64,000 bases of DNA from NCBI GenBank assembly GCA_001789645.1, contig MGAG01000010.1, positions 1-64,000 of the forward strand. The letters are read 5' to 3'. Shown here in pieces: positions 8,101 to 14,058 of the stretch. A program made the position numbers and the translations under genes. The first letter of the stretch is position 1. Each line of letters begins with the position of its first letter. The notes beneath the pieces were generated by a model. That model had not been told where the DNA came from. It did no database searches and saw only the letters and a list, made by a program, of their open reading frames with translations. The stretch is from Candidatus Roizmanbacteria bacterium RIFCSPLOWO2_01_FULL_37_12. GTDB lineage: Bacteria; Patescibacteriota; Microgenomatia; UBA1406; GWC2-37-13.

Positions 8101-9820
8101 GAAACCAGTTCTTCAAATCACTATTTGCTTCCTCAAGAGTCACGGAGTTTATCAATGCTGTCTGATAGCCCTTTTTGGCCAATCGCATCCCGAGGTCGCA
8201 GTCCTCTGTGACATTAAACGAATCCCAACCCTTAAGATCTTTTAAATCTTTTAATCTAAAATGATTGGAGGTTCCCCCGAGCGGAATCGGAGCAAAAAGC
8301 GACTGTAATCCGGTCAGCACCAAATCAAACCAAAGTGAATACTCGGCAGTAAAAATCCGTGTAAGAATGTTTTGATGTGGGTTGTAAAAATTTAACTTTG
8401 CCTGGATACAGACGGTTTTTTTCTCGGACTTTTCAAAAGCCAAAACAACTTTTTTCAACTGTTCGGTATCCGGGACGTCTTCGGCGTCATAGATAACCAC
8501 GTACTCTCCGGTTGCCTTTTTTAACCCATAATTCAAAGCCTTGGGTTTTGTCTTTGGCAAAGAATCCGGTACCACCACAATCTCAAAGTAATCAGGTAGA
8601 TTATAACTCTTGGCATGCTTTATCGTTTCTTTATCGTCTTCCTCAAGCAGAAGTAAAACCTGCAATTTTTCCTTGGGGTAATCCAATCTCGACATCGCCG
8701 TTACGAACTGGGGCAGTACTTCCCACTCATGGTAAAGCGGGCAAAGAACTGTATATTTTGGCAGCTGATCAATTGTCAACCTGTTTGTCTCTGATTTAAG
8801 AATATGGATCTCCGGTCTTTTGCTAAAACCCCTGAAAATCAGATAAAGATTAAAAAAAAGATCGATAAAATATATGCAGGTAATAAACGCAATTAAAATT
8901 ACCAAAGTCGTAATCCAATCAAAAAACAACCCTGCTGTAAAAATCGAAAGCAAAAATAAAATAATTATTTTTTGTTTTCTAAACAGGGTAGTGAAGGCGC
9001 TCTCCGGATAAGGCAATTCGCTGTGGTGAACAAACTCCAAACCTTTGGAGTGGAATCCTTTTCCTTTTACTTTTTCAATAAACTGAGGAAAATTAACCGG
9101 TTTAAGATCGGCAAATTTTAGCTTCAGCGCAGAAATGCCTATCTCATAAATCGCAGGTAATAGGGAAATTTTTGCACTGCCGGTCTGTCTCTTTGCAAAA
9201 ATTATTTCATGATCGGCAATTTTGTACCCCGCATGTCTGGCTTTTACTAAAAACTCCAGATCAAATGACCACGGCCCCGGGTTCAAAGAAATTCTCTCAA
9301 TTATTTCTTTTTTGAATACCTTCAGACCTGACTGGACATCATAAGTCAGTCCATGCAAAATTCCGGCAAAAAAATGGAAAAATCCCAGACTCAAAATCTT
9401 CCGTATCTTTTTTATATTTGTGAATTTTCTCTTGGCAACGACTACGCCCACTGAATCGCTTATTTTTTCTACCATCTCCGGTATAGCATCGGGTGGATAT
9501 TGAAGATCGGCATCAATCATCGCCAGCATGTTATATCTTGCATAAGAAAACCCCTCAAGCAGCGAAAAAGCCTTACCTTTTCTCCCTTTTTTAAGAAAGT
9601 ATCTGATCTGGTATTTTTTCTTAAGTTCGGCGACTATTTTGGGAGTTAAATCCGTCGAATGATCATCAATTACTATGACCTCAAAGATTAGATTTTTGTT
9701 AAAGAAAGCGTTAAAAATGCCTTGGATGAGCGGTTTTATATTATTTTGTTCGTTTATTACAGGAATAATTATAGATACAGCTTTTTTTATATCCTCTGAT
9801 CTATTTACGTCATATTTCAT
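5126..9820 (-). CDS. Giant four-part fusion: GT2, cellulose-synthase-like GT2, polysaccharide flippase, GT4
   Basis: A 1564-residue protein with no internal stop. Residues about 15-245 form a DPM1-like GT2 domain (SIIIPVINEQNN, VIDDHSTD, IDADLQ). Two or more membrane helices (about 283-330) lead to a processive BcsA-like GT2 domain (about 355-720) with DAED (445-448), TED (538-540) and QQRTRW (574-579), plus its membrane helices. Residues about 770-1205 are a many-helix Wzx/MOP-type flippase. Residues about 1215-1564 are a GT4 enzyme (AGGAEV loop, YVGRLKYYKSL, IAGDGEE, EGWGITSIEA). Each part is normally a separate protein, so one polypeptide could prime, polymerise, export and modify a polysaccharide. 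It heads a minus-strand operon with a promoter at 9862-9890. Confidence 0.9.
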   Translation of the reverse strand: MKYDVNRSEDIKKAVSIIIPVINEQNNIKPLIQGIFNAFFNKNLIFEVIVIDDHSTDLTPKIVAELKKKYQIRYFLKKGRKGKAFSLLEGFSYARYNMLAMIDADLQYPPDAIPEMVEKISDSVGVVVAKRKFTNIKKIRKILSLGFFHFFAGILHGLTYDVQSGLKVFKKEIIERISLNPGPWSFDLEFLVKARHAGYKIADHEIIFAKRQTGSAKISLLPAIYEIGISALKLKFADLKPVNFPQFIEKVKGKGFHSKGLEFVHHSELPYPESAFTTLFRKQKIIILFLLSIFTAGLFFDWITTLVILIAFITCIYFIDLFFNLYLIFRGFSKRPEIHILKSETNRLTIDQLPKYTVLCPLYHEWEVLPQFVTAMSRLDYPKEKLQVLLLLEEDDKETIKHAKSYNLPDYFEIVVVPDSLPKTKPKALNYGLKKATGEYVVIYDAEDVPDTEQLKKVVLAFEKSEKKTVCIQAKLNFYNPHQNILTRIFTAEYSLWFDLVLTGLQSLFAPIPLGGTSNHFRLKDLKDLKGWDSFNVTEDCDLGMRLAKKGYQTALINSVTLEEANSDLKNWFQQRTRWIKGYIQTYLVHMRSPEEFSKNNSKLHFFIFHLLVGGKVLFMFVNPLLWVTTFLYFAFRPILGVFIQQFFPGPILYLGAFSLVFGNFLYMYYYMIACVRRGHYDLVKYVYLVPLYWVAMSISAWKAVIQLIRRPHFWPKTIHGFHLESSKVIEQASANIGTKLVDTRFAPYPSGFAPTFVKSERFAFLKSWSNKTFSSGTFLVGAMMTGSVLNLLFNVYLGRTISFEDFGLITLINTFWYLLGIFASPLGSSINHRTAYISAKYGPETAINFFNNTFKKVTKITFFVSLLWLISAPFLASYFKISNILPLVLFTPAIIFASLGNMSEGYLNGSFYFILIGLIIIVTALTKFSTAFLLVNFNLSSLTYIAIPFSISVSAILAGLFFYLKVKDIKAGSGRHLTFPKRFYVGSIVSGFSANAFLTFDVILTKHYFTPDMAGQYAFLSLVGKMIFFFGSMLSTFIIPFVSRDMGANRDPNKSFYKILTAASVLTAGMYLAIGIFGRYFIPFIFGAKAFPILSYIPSYSLAIALYVITNTIVSYHLARYQYSFPITSLLFSGLMCLGIIFFHANILQVSNVILITSIISFFVMISLHLLQRNGRFFFRNLVDLLGLFLPLPNSGKTQLAGKRILLFNWRDTKHKFAGGAEVYIQELAKRWVKAGHSVTLFCGNDGNCKREEVIDGVQIIRRGGFYFVYIWAFFYYVLRFRGQFDVIIDSENGIPFFTPYYASEKKFLLIHHVHQEVFRKSLRPPLSWLAEALELKLMPFVYKNIQTITVSPSSKKEIMEKQLTDVEPIIIYNGVDLERYRPAQKSLIPLVLYVGRLKYYKSLNVFLHSAKRVLEKIPEVRFAIAGDGEEKEGLIKLAHKLNIFDKVSFLGRVSEEDKISLYQKAWVFVNPSMMEGWGITSIEANACGTPVVASNVPGLRDSVNNPHSGFLVPYGNIQIFSQRIIKLIKDDSLRAKFSIGAHIFAQQFNWQKSADKSLELFK

Positions 9821-9861
9821 AATACTATAAGAATATAATTTTGAACTTCTTTAAGCCTGTT

Positions 9862-9890
9862 ATTATACTATATCCAAATAATTAAATCAA
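9862..9890 (-). promoter_or_regulatory. Sigma-70-type promoter of the polysaccharide operon
   Basis: Minus-strand TTGATT (9885-9890) and TATAAT (9862-9867) with a 17-base spacer, the optimal spacing. The start codon of the giant glycosyltransferase lies about 41 bases further on, so this transcript has a short 5' leader. Confidence 0.7.
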
Positions 9891-9931
9891 ACACCTGTAC
9901 TATTTTTATGTAGTTTGTTAGATTTTGAGTA

Positions 9932-9947
9932 TGTGACGTACATCACA
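9932..9947. promoter_or_regulatory. Perfect CRP/FNR-type palindrome TGTGA-N6-TCACA
   Basis: TGTGACGTACATCACA matches the CRP consensus at all ten fixed positions. Its centre is about 84 bases upstream of the expected start of the polysaccharide operon, a distance and helical phase compatible with class I activation. It also overlaps the sortase stop codon and could act as a small hairpin, but no T-run follows. See the related site at 241-256 at the far end of the operon. Confidence 0.4.
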
Positions 9948-10488
9948 TTTGAGCAGATTTTTTGATCAACGATCCTACGACCACCAAACGTTTTTCATCA
10001 AACAGGCCAACACAGGTATAAATAGTTATCTTCTGGTCTTTAGATTGATGAAGAATCGACACGTTTTTGGGTGAAACCTTAGCCGTAGCGTCAACTGTAA
10101 AATATTTTCTTGAACCGTCCTTATAAACTATCACTATATCATCTCCCGGCCTAACCTTATTTAAATTACCAAGAAGATTAGTCCAGTTATGTCCGTAGAT
10201 AATACTGTTACCAATATCACCGGGAACTGCTGACATCTCAAGCCAAGATACGCCTAAACTTGTCGTCTCCCATCTTTGTCCGTATATTCTGGCAGAAACA
10301 ACCTCCAAGTCAATATTTGCTTTTTTGATTATCAGTCTTGCAGGAATATTTTTTTTAACTTTTGAGTTGGTCTCTCTCTGAATCGGAGCAGACAAAAACG
10401 CTAATCTTTTAGGATTATTTCTCTGCCAATAAAGTACTCCGGCTAAGATAATACAAATCATTCCAAATGCCTTTAATAATTTAGACAT
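9943..10488 (-). CDS. Sortase (class E/F-like transpeptidase)
   Basis: A 181-residue membrane-anchored protein: an N-terminal helix (about 5-21), then the sortase beta-barrel with the catalytic triad His100 (in IYGHNW), Cys159 (in IYTC) and Arg167 (in EKRLVV). Sortases cut a C-terminal sorting signal of a secreted protein and join it to an envelope acceptor. The preceding gene on the same strand encodes a secreted protein with LAATG near its C-terminus, which fits the LAxTG preference known for class E sortases, so the two form an enzyme-substrate pair. Confidence 0.9.
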   Translation of the reverse strand: MSKLLKAFGMICIILAGVLYWQRNNPKRLAFLSAPIQRETNSKVKKNIPARLIIKKANIDLEVVSARIYGQRWETTSLGVSWLEMSAVPGDIGNSIIYGHNWTNLLGNLNKVRPGDDIVIVYKDGSRKYFTVDATAKVSPKNVSILHQSKDQKITIYTCVGLFDEKRLVVVGSLIKKSAQM

Positions 10489-10535
10489 TGGTAAATTTGA
10501 AGTTGATTAGAAATTGGTAATTAGAAATTAGAAAT
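10489..10535. repeat. Short tandem TTAGAAATT-like repeats
   Basis: The gap between the sortase and its substrate gene holds three near-copies of ttagaaatt. No promoter or terminator is apparent. Confidence 0.4.
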
Positions 10536-11123
10536 TTACACACGTTTTTCTTTAAGAAGGTACCCAAATACCAATGACAGGAAGCCTGCAAAAATTAATC
10601 CATAAATTATCTTTATATTTCCCGTCGCTGCCAATCCCAACACGTCTCCGATTGAAGTAGTTGTCACACCTGAAGAAGAACTGCTGCTTGAACTTTCCCC
10701 TCCTCCGGTTGATCTACAAGTGTAATTAACATTTTTAGCCAGGTAGTAAGCAGGGTCAAGTCCCCAAGCTGACCCGTCCGGTATAAAATTCCAACCCTGG
10801 GATTTGAATGATTCTATTTCCTCCTCGGTCAAAGAAGATGCTTTCCACCAATTTGTCTGAATTCCTTCTCCGTCAACCGTACAAAGACATTGAAGAACTA
10901 TATTCTCTGAAACAGAGTATACCGTGTCAACTCCCTGATAAGTTGTCACGACTCCGGGTACTCCGTGCGTTCCTGAACTATAATTGGCTATGATTGACCC
11001 CTGCGGATTTGCACAGGACGGAAATTCGGGTGGGGTAGTAGTTGCAAAAGACAATGGGACGGATAAATTTAAAAATATAAAAAGGGAAAAAATTGTCGAA
11101 AAAAAGATTGATTTATTTCTCAT
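10536..11123 (-). CDS. Secreted sortase substrate with LAATG sorting signal
   Basis: 195 residues: an N-terminal signal peptide ending near SFATTT, a small cysteine-containing ectodomain (paired cysteines at CLC about 79-81 and two others), a serine-rich linker (SSSSSSSS, about 145-152), then VLGLAATG (161-168), one hydrophobic helix and the basic tail KEKRV. That layout is the standard cell-wall sorting signal with LAATG in place of LPxTG. The ectodomain is not recognised. A TATAAG box with TG one base before it lies 7 bases before the ATG, so the mRNA is probably leaderless. Transcribed with the sortase that follows. Confidence 0.82.
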   Translation of the reverse strand: MRNKSIFFSTIFSLFIFLNLSVPLSFATTTPPEFPSCANPQGSIIANYSSGTHGVPGVVTTYQGVDTVYSVSENIVLQCLCTVDGEGIQTNWWKASSLTEEEIESFKSQGWNFIPDGSAWGLDPAYYLAKNVNYTCRSTGGGESSSSSSSSGVTTTSIGDVLGLAATGNIKIIYGLIFAGFLSLVFGYLLKEKRV

Positions 11124-11285
11124 AATATTACTTATAACAATTTACTAGCGGATTATACTTTAAAATTAGTTAAATGTCAATACTGCATTGTAACATGATT
11201 ATTTAATAAATAATATTATTAAATATAATTATATAGGTTATTATATTTCCCATTAATTTAGCGTTAACTTCGGGGATTAAATTTC
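11124..11285. other. AT-rich intergenic region
   Basis: About 160 bases of very AT-rich sequence between the divergently read sortase-substrate and tRNA-Phe genes, with many TAATATTA-like runs. Apart from the -10 box at 11131-11136 for the sortase substrate, no gene or conserved site was seen. Confidence 0.4.
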
Positions 11286-11314
11286 TTGAGTTCGGTTATT
11301 CACTTTGTTATACT
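11286..11314 (+). promoter_or_regulatory. Promoter of tRNA-Phe
   Basis: TTGAGT (11286-11291), a 17-base spacer and TATACT (11309-11314), with the tRNA starting 12 bases later. Confidence 0.7.
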
Positions 11315-11325
11315 AGGAAATTATT

Positions 11326-11398
11326 GCCAGGGTAGCCAAGGTGGTCAAGGCGCGTGTCTGAAAAACATGAGATTTCAGTTCGACTCTGAACCCTGGCA
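11326..11398 (+). tRNA. tRNA-Phe (GAA)
   Basis: Complete cloverleaf: acceptor GCCAGGG/CCCTGGC, D stem GCC/GGC, anticodon stem CGTGT/ACATG with loop CTGAAAA (anticodon GAA), T arm TTCAG-TTCGACT-CTGAA, discriminator A. The 3' CCA is not encoded. A T7 run follows directly and may end the transcript. Confidence 0.95.
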
Positions 11399-11450
11399 CA
11401 TTTTTTTCGTTTGATTTTGAACAATCTACTTAGTATTTTTTAAAATATAT

Positions 11451-12122
11451 ATGATAGTTCATAAAAAAGAAAAAGCGATTACACTTCGTAAGAAAGGTTA
11501 CACCTATCAAGAAATTATAAAAGAAGTTCACGTGGCTAAAAGTACTTTAAGCGGTTGGGTTAAAAATGAAATGAATAGAAATGAGGAAACAGAAATTAAA
11601 AAATTAACAGCAAAAAAGGGTTTGCACAAAATAATTATTTTCAACAAATTGCGTTCAAAAAAAATTATTGAAAAGGAACTCGCTAGTCAACTTCAATACT
11701 CAAAAAAAATTAACAAGATTACTAAAAAAGAATTATTTTGGTTGGGATTAGGTTTATATATGGCTGAAGGCGCTAAGACTGGCAGATGGAAATCTATTTT
11801 TTATAATTCAGACCCGATTTTAAACAAAATAATGATGAAATTTTATAGGGAAATCTGCCATGTGAGCAACAAAAAAATTCATGTTCAGATGCTGCTGCAC
11901 AAAAATATTTCCGAAAATGAAACAAAAAATTATTGGAGTAATATTTTAAACTTACCGGCAAAAAACTTTAATAGAGCTTCATTTGTATTGAGTAAAACAA
12001 GCAAAGGTAAACGTCCAAAGTTAAGTCTTCCATATGGAACAATTCAGATTGCAGTAGGTGATAAAAGAGTCGTAAATAAAATTAAAGGTTGGTCAATAGG
12101 TCTTAGTAAACTTTTTTCTTAA
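11451..12122 (+). CDS. Helix-turn-helix protein with a LAGLIDADG-like motif
   Basis: 223 lysine-rich residues. Residues about 8-38 form a resolvase-like helix-turn-helix (ALTLRKKGYTYQEI-type, then KSTLSGWV). After a basic linker comes FWLGLGLYMAEGAK (about 96-109), which resembles a degenerate LAGLIDADG motif. Such proteins recur in CPR genomes and are often labelled HTH domain proteins; whether they cut DNA is not known. It sits between two tRNA genes, a common landing place for mobile DNA. I do not assign a function beyond DNA binding. Confidence 0.55.
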   Translation: MIVHKKEKAITLRKKGYTYQEIIKEVHVAKSTLSGWVKNEMNRNEETEIKKLTAKKGLHKIIIFNKLRSKKIIEKELASQLQYSKKINKITKKELFWLGLGLYMAEGAKTGRWKSIFYNSDPILNKIMMKFYREICHVSNKKIHVQMLLHKNISENETKNYWSNILNLPAKNFNRASFVLSKTSKGKRPKLSLPYGTIQIAVGDKRVVNKIKGWSIGLSKLFS

Positions 12123-12124
12123 AG

Positions 12125-12196
12125 TGCGCTCGCTTGGGTTCGGACCAAGGACTTCCATCTTATAAGGATGGCACTCTACCGCTGAGTTACGAGCGC
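12125..12196 (-). tRNA. tRNA-Ile (UAU)
   Basis: Minus-strand cloverleaf: acceptor GCGCTCG/CGAGCGC, D stem ACTC/GAGT, anticodon stem CCATC/GATGG with loop CTTATAA (anticodon TAT), T arm CTTGG-TCCGAAC-CCAAG, discriminator A. It would read AUA directly. A TATAAT box at 12209-12214 lies just upstream. Confidence 0.88.
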
Positions 12197-12311
12197 AGGA
12201 CAGCTAATATTATACTATTTTTTTTTCATCAATTTCTGATACTCTTTTTCACTATTTAAAAATGAAATGTTGCCAAAACTATATGACGACCGCATACAAT
12301 TAAATCAACAT

Positions 12312-12827
12312 TTATAAATCCTCAAACTCCTTATAAATATTTTTATATACAAAGTGAAAGGCGCCGCCGAACATATGCGGATTTTTTTTCATATTCTCAA
12401 TAATTTCATTTTTTGTAAAGTATTTAAAATTTTTAGTCTCATGACTTAAAATTGCAGTCTTATCAGTATAAATTTCATAAACATTAAAAAAATGATTTTC
12501 CTGTCTTCCGATTACAAATCGATTGTAAATTCCTTTTCCGATAAACTTAAATTTGAAATTTTTGAGACCTGCTTCCTCAAAAGCTTCCCGTTTTAATCCG
12601 TCTTCAAGTGATTCACCTGATCTTACATGACCTCCAATCGGAGAGACGTATTGATCCTTATCCTGTTTATAGTCCGAAGGCAGAAATAACAACCATTCTC
12701 CTTTAGAATTAATTATTTCCGAAATTACACAACTGTGGAGAAGTCCTTTTTCATGCGCTTCTTGTTTGGAAGTCTTATAAAATACCTTATTATTTTCATC
12801 AATAATATCTACTATTTCATATTTCAT
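12312..12827 (-). CDS. Nudix hydrolase
   Basis: About 171 residues with a complete Nudix box: GGHVRSGESLEDG followed by REAFEEAGL, giving the Gx5Ex7REUxEExGU pattern whose glutamates hold the catalytic metal. The family splits nucleoside diphosphates linked to another group, including damaged dNTPs, NAD or isopentenyl diphosphate. The N-terminus (YEIVDIIDENNKVFYKTSKQEA) and general form resemble IPP-isomerase-like Nudix proteins. An ATG at 12827 is preferred to the GTG at 12845, which lies only 35 bases after the tRNA-Ala gene. Substrate unknown. Confidence 0.82.
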   Translation of the reverse strand: MKYEIVDIIDENNKVFYKTSKQEAHEKGLLHSCVISEIINSKGEWLLFLPSDYKQDKDQYVSPIGGHVRSGESLEDGLKREAFEEAGLKNFKFKFIGKGIYNRFVIGRQENHFFNVYEIYTDKTAILSHETKNFKYFTKNEIIENMKKNPHMFGGAFHFVYKNIYKEFEDL

Positions 12828-12880
12828 ATTTTTATGGCCTGCCACTCGAAGCCAGATTCCGTCTGGTACCTGGCGAAGTG

Positions 12881-12951
12881 TGGACCTACCGAGAATTGAA
12901 CTCGGATCACCGCAATGCGAATGCGGTATTCTGCCGTTGAACTACAGGCCC
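12881..12951 (-). tRNA. tRNA-Ala (CGC)
   Basis: Minus-strand cloverleaf: acceptor GGGCCTG/TAGGTCC with the G3:U70 wobble that defines alanine tRNAs, D stem GTTC/GAAT, anticodon stem CCGCA/TGCGG with loop TTCGCAT (anticodon CGC), T arm CCGAG-TTCAATT-CTCGG, discriminator A. CCA is not encoded. Confidence 0.92.
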
Positions 12952-12954
12952 ATT

Positions 12955-13075
12955 AGAAATTGTTTCCGAGGTACGAGGATTACAATTTCTTATGTCCTCC
13001 ATAAATCGCTCCTCAAGACGTCGAGCGGATAGCGAAGAGTTTAGTCTTGAGGTAAGATTAGGAGGACCTAATGTT
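12955..13075. other. Two hairpins in the tRNA-Arg/tRNA-Ala spacer
   Basis: GAAATTGT pairs with ACAATTTC (about 12956-12991), and TCCTCC pairs with GGAGGA around an inner CCTCAAGAC/GTCTTGAGG stem (about 12995-13069). The spacer would be transcribed as part of the tRNA precursor and could guide processing. No gene seen. Confidence 0.45.
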
Positions 13076-13079
13076 CTTG

Positions 13080-13151
13080 TGTCCCCGGGCAGAATCGAAC
13101 TGCCATCAAAGGCTTCGGAAGCCCTCATTCTATCCGTTGAACTACGGAGAC
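13080..13151 (-). tRNA. tRNA-Arg (CCG)
   Basis: Minus-strand cloverleaf: acceptor GTCTCCG/CGGGGAC, anticodon stem AGGGC/GCCTT with loop TTCCGAA (anticodon CCG), T arm GGCAG-TTCGATT-CTGCC, discriminator A. Its first ten bases are also the last codons and stop of uppP. Confidence 0.93.
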
Positions 13152-13930
13152 CGAAATAAAATCAGTCCCAATATTATAGCAACTGCGAGGCGGTAATATC
13201 CGAAAAAAACCAAAGAGTTTTTCTTTAAATAATCTATCAACCATTTGACTACAATGTAAGAAGATATAAACGCCGTGATAAATCCGGCCGCAAGTAAAAT
13301 CCAATTATTCGAATAATTGGCAACTATATGTCTCATTTTATATAAGTCATAAAAAGACGCGGCAAAAATGGTCGGAATTGAAAGAATAAATGAATAATAA
13401 GCCGCCTGATCCCGTTTGTATTTTAAAATTATCATTGCAACTATTACGGCTCCGGCTCTGGAAACTCCAGGAATAATAGCTATAGATTGAATTATACCGA
13501 TAATTAAGGCTTCTTTATAACTTAAACCTTTGATTTCGCGTCTCAGATCAATCTTATTTTTATTGATATAATGCTCTAATATTATGAAAATAAACCCTAC
13601 CGTTAAAAAAATAATAACCATAAAAGTTTGATTTTCAAAGAGTACGTTTTTTATGAATTTATAGAGAATTAACCCTGCCAAAGCTGTAGGAATAAATGAG
13701 ATTAAGACCTTTCTAATCAATTCTTTAGATTTAACGACGTCAATGAGGTAGAGTAGAGCAACCGATAAAATAGCACCCGATTGGATGAAAACTTCAAAAA
13801 GTTTTATGAAGTCATTTTGCATAATGCCTAGTATTTTTACGCTAAAAATCAGATGAAAAGTTGAAGAAATCGGTAAAAATTCCGTTACTCCCTCCACTAC
13901 TCCCAAAACAATCGCCTGAATAATATTCAT
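13142..13930 (-). CDS. uppP: Undecaprenyl-diphosphatase UppP (BacA family)
   Basis: 262 residues, about eight membrane helices. The two signature regions are present: GVVEGVTEFLPISSTFH (about 10-26) and PGVSRAG (154-160), holding the catalytic glutamates, serines and arginine. It removes a phosphate from undecaprenyl diphosphate, recycling the lipid carrier used for peptidoglycan and other glycans, which fits the many glycosyltransferases here. TATAAT (13937-13942) stands 6 bases before the ATG, suggesting a leaderless mRNA. The stop codon lies inside tRNA-Arg, so the two transcripts are probably joined and cut apart. Confidence 0.95.
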   Translation of the reverse strand: MNIIQAIVLGVVEGVTEFLPISSTFHLIFSVKILGIMQNDFIKLFEVFIQSGAILSVALLYLIDVVKSKELIRKVLISFIPTALAGLILYKFIKNVLFENQTFMVIIFLTVGFIFIILEHYINKNKIDLRREIKGLSYKEALIIGIIQSIAIIPGVSRAGAVIVAMIILKYKRDQAAYYSFILSIPTIFAASFYDLYKMRHIVANYSNNWILLAAGFITAFISSYIVVKWLIDYLKKNSLVFFGYYRLAVAIILGLILFRSP

Positions 13931-14058
13931 TGGTAAATTATAATACTGTAATATGAATGATGCGAATCCTTATACGAATACCGCAAATATACGAATAAAA
14001 CATGGATTAGCATATTCGTATCATTCGATTATTTATTAGTAGCATTCGTATTATATTT
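13931..14058. promoter_or_regulatory. Divergent control region with repeated ATTCG motifs
   Basis: The 128 bases between uppP and the next GT4 gene hold about six copies of (T)ACGAAT or its complement ATTCGTA in both orientations, including the larger inverted pair AATGATGCGAAT/ATTCGTATCATT. The uppP -10 box is at 13937-13942. The clustering suggests operators, but may be a decayed repeat. Confidence 0.4.

Noticed and set aside
9932-9947. Rho-independent terminator of the sortase gene
   Set aside because: The stem is only about 6 bp and no T-run follows.
12828-12845. GTG start for the Nudix gene
   Set aside because: An ATG six codons on gives a normal N-terminus and the GTG is almost at the tRNA end.
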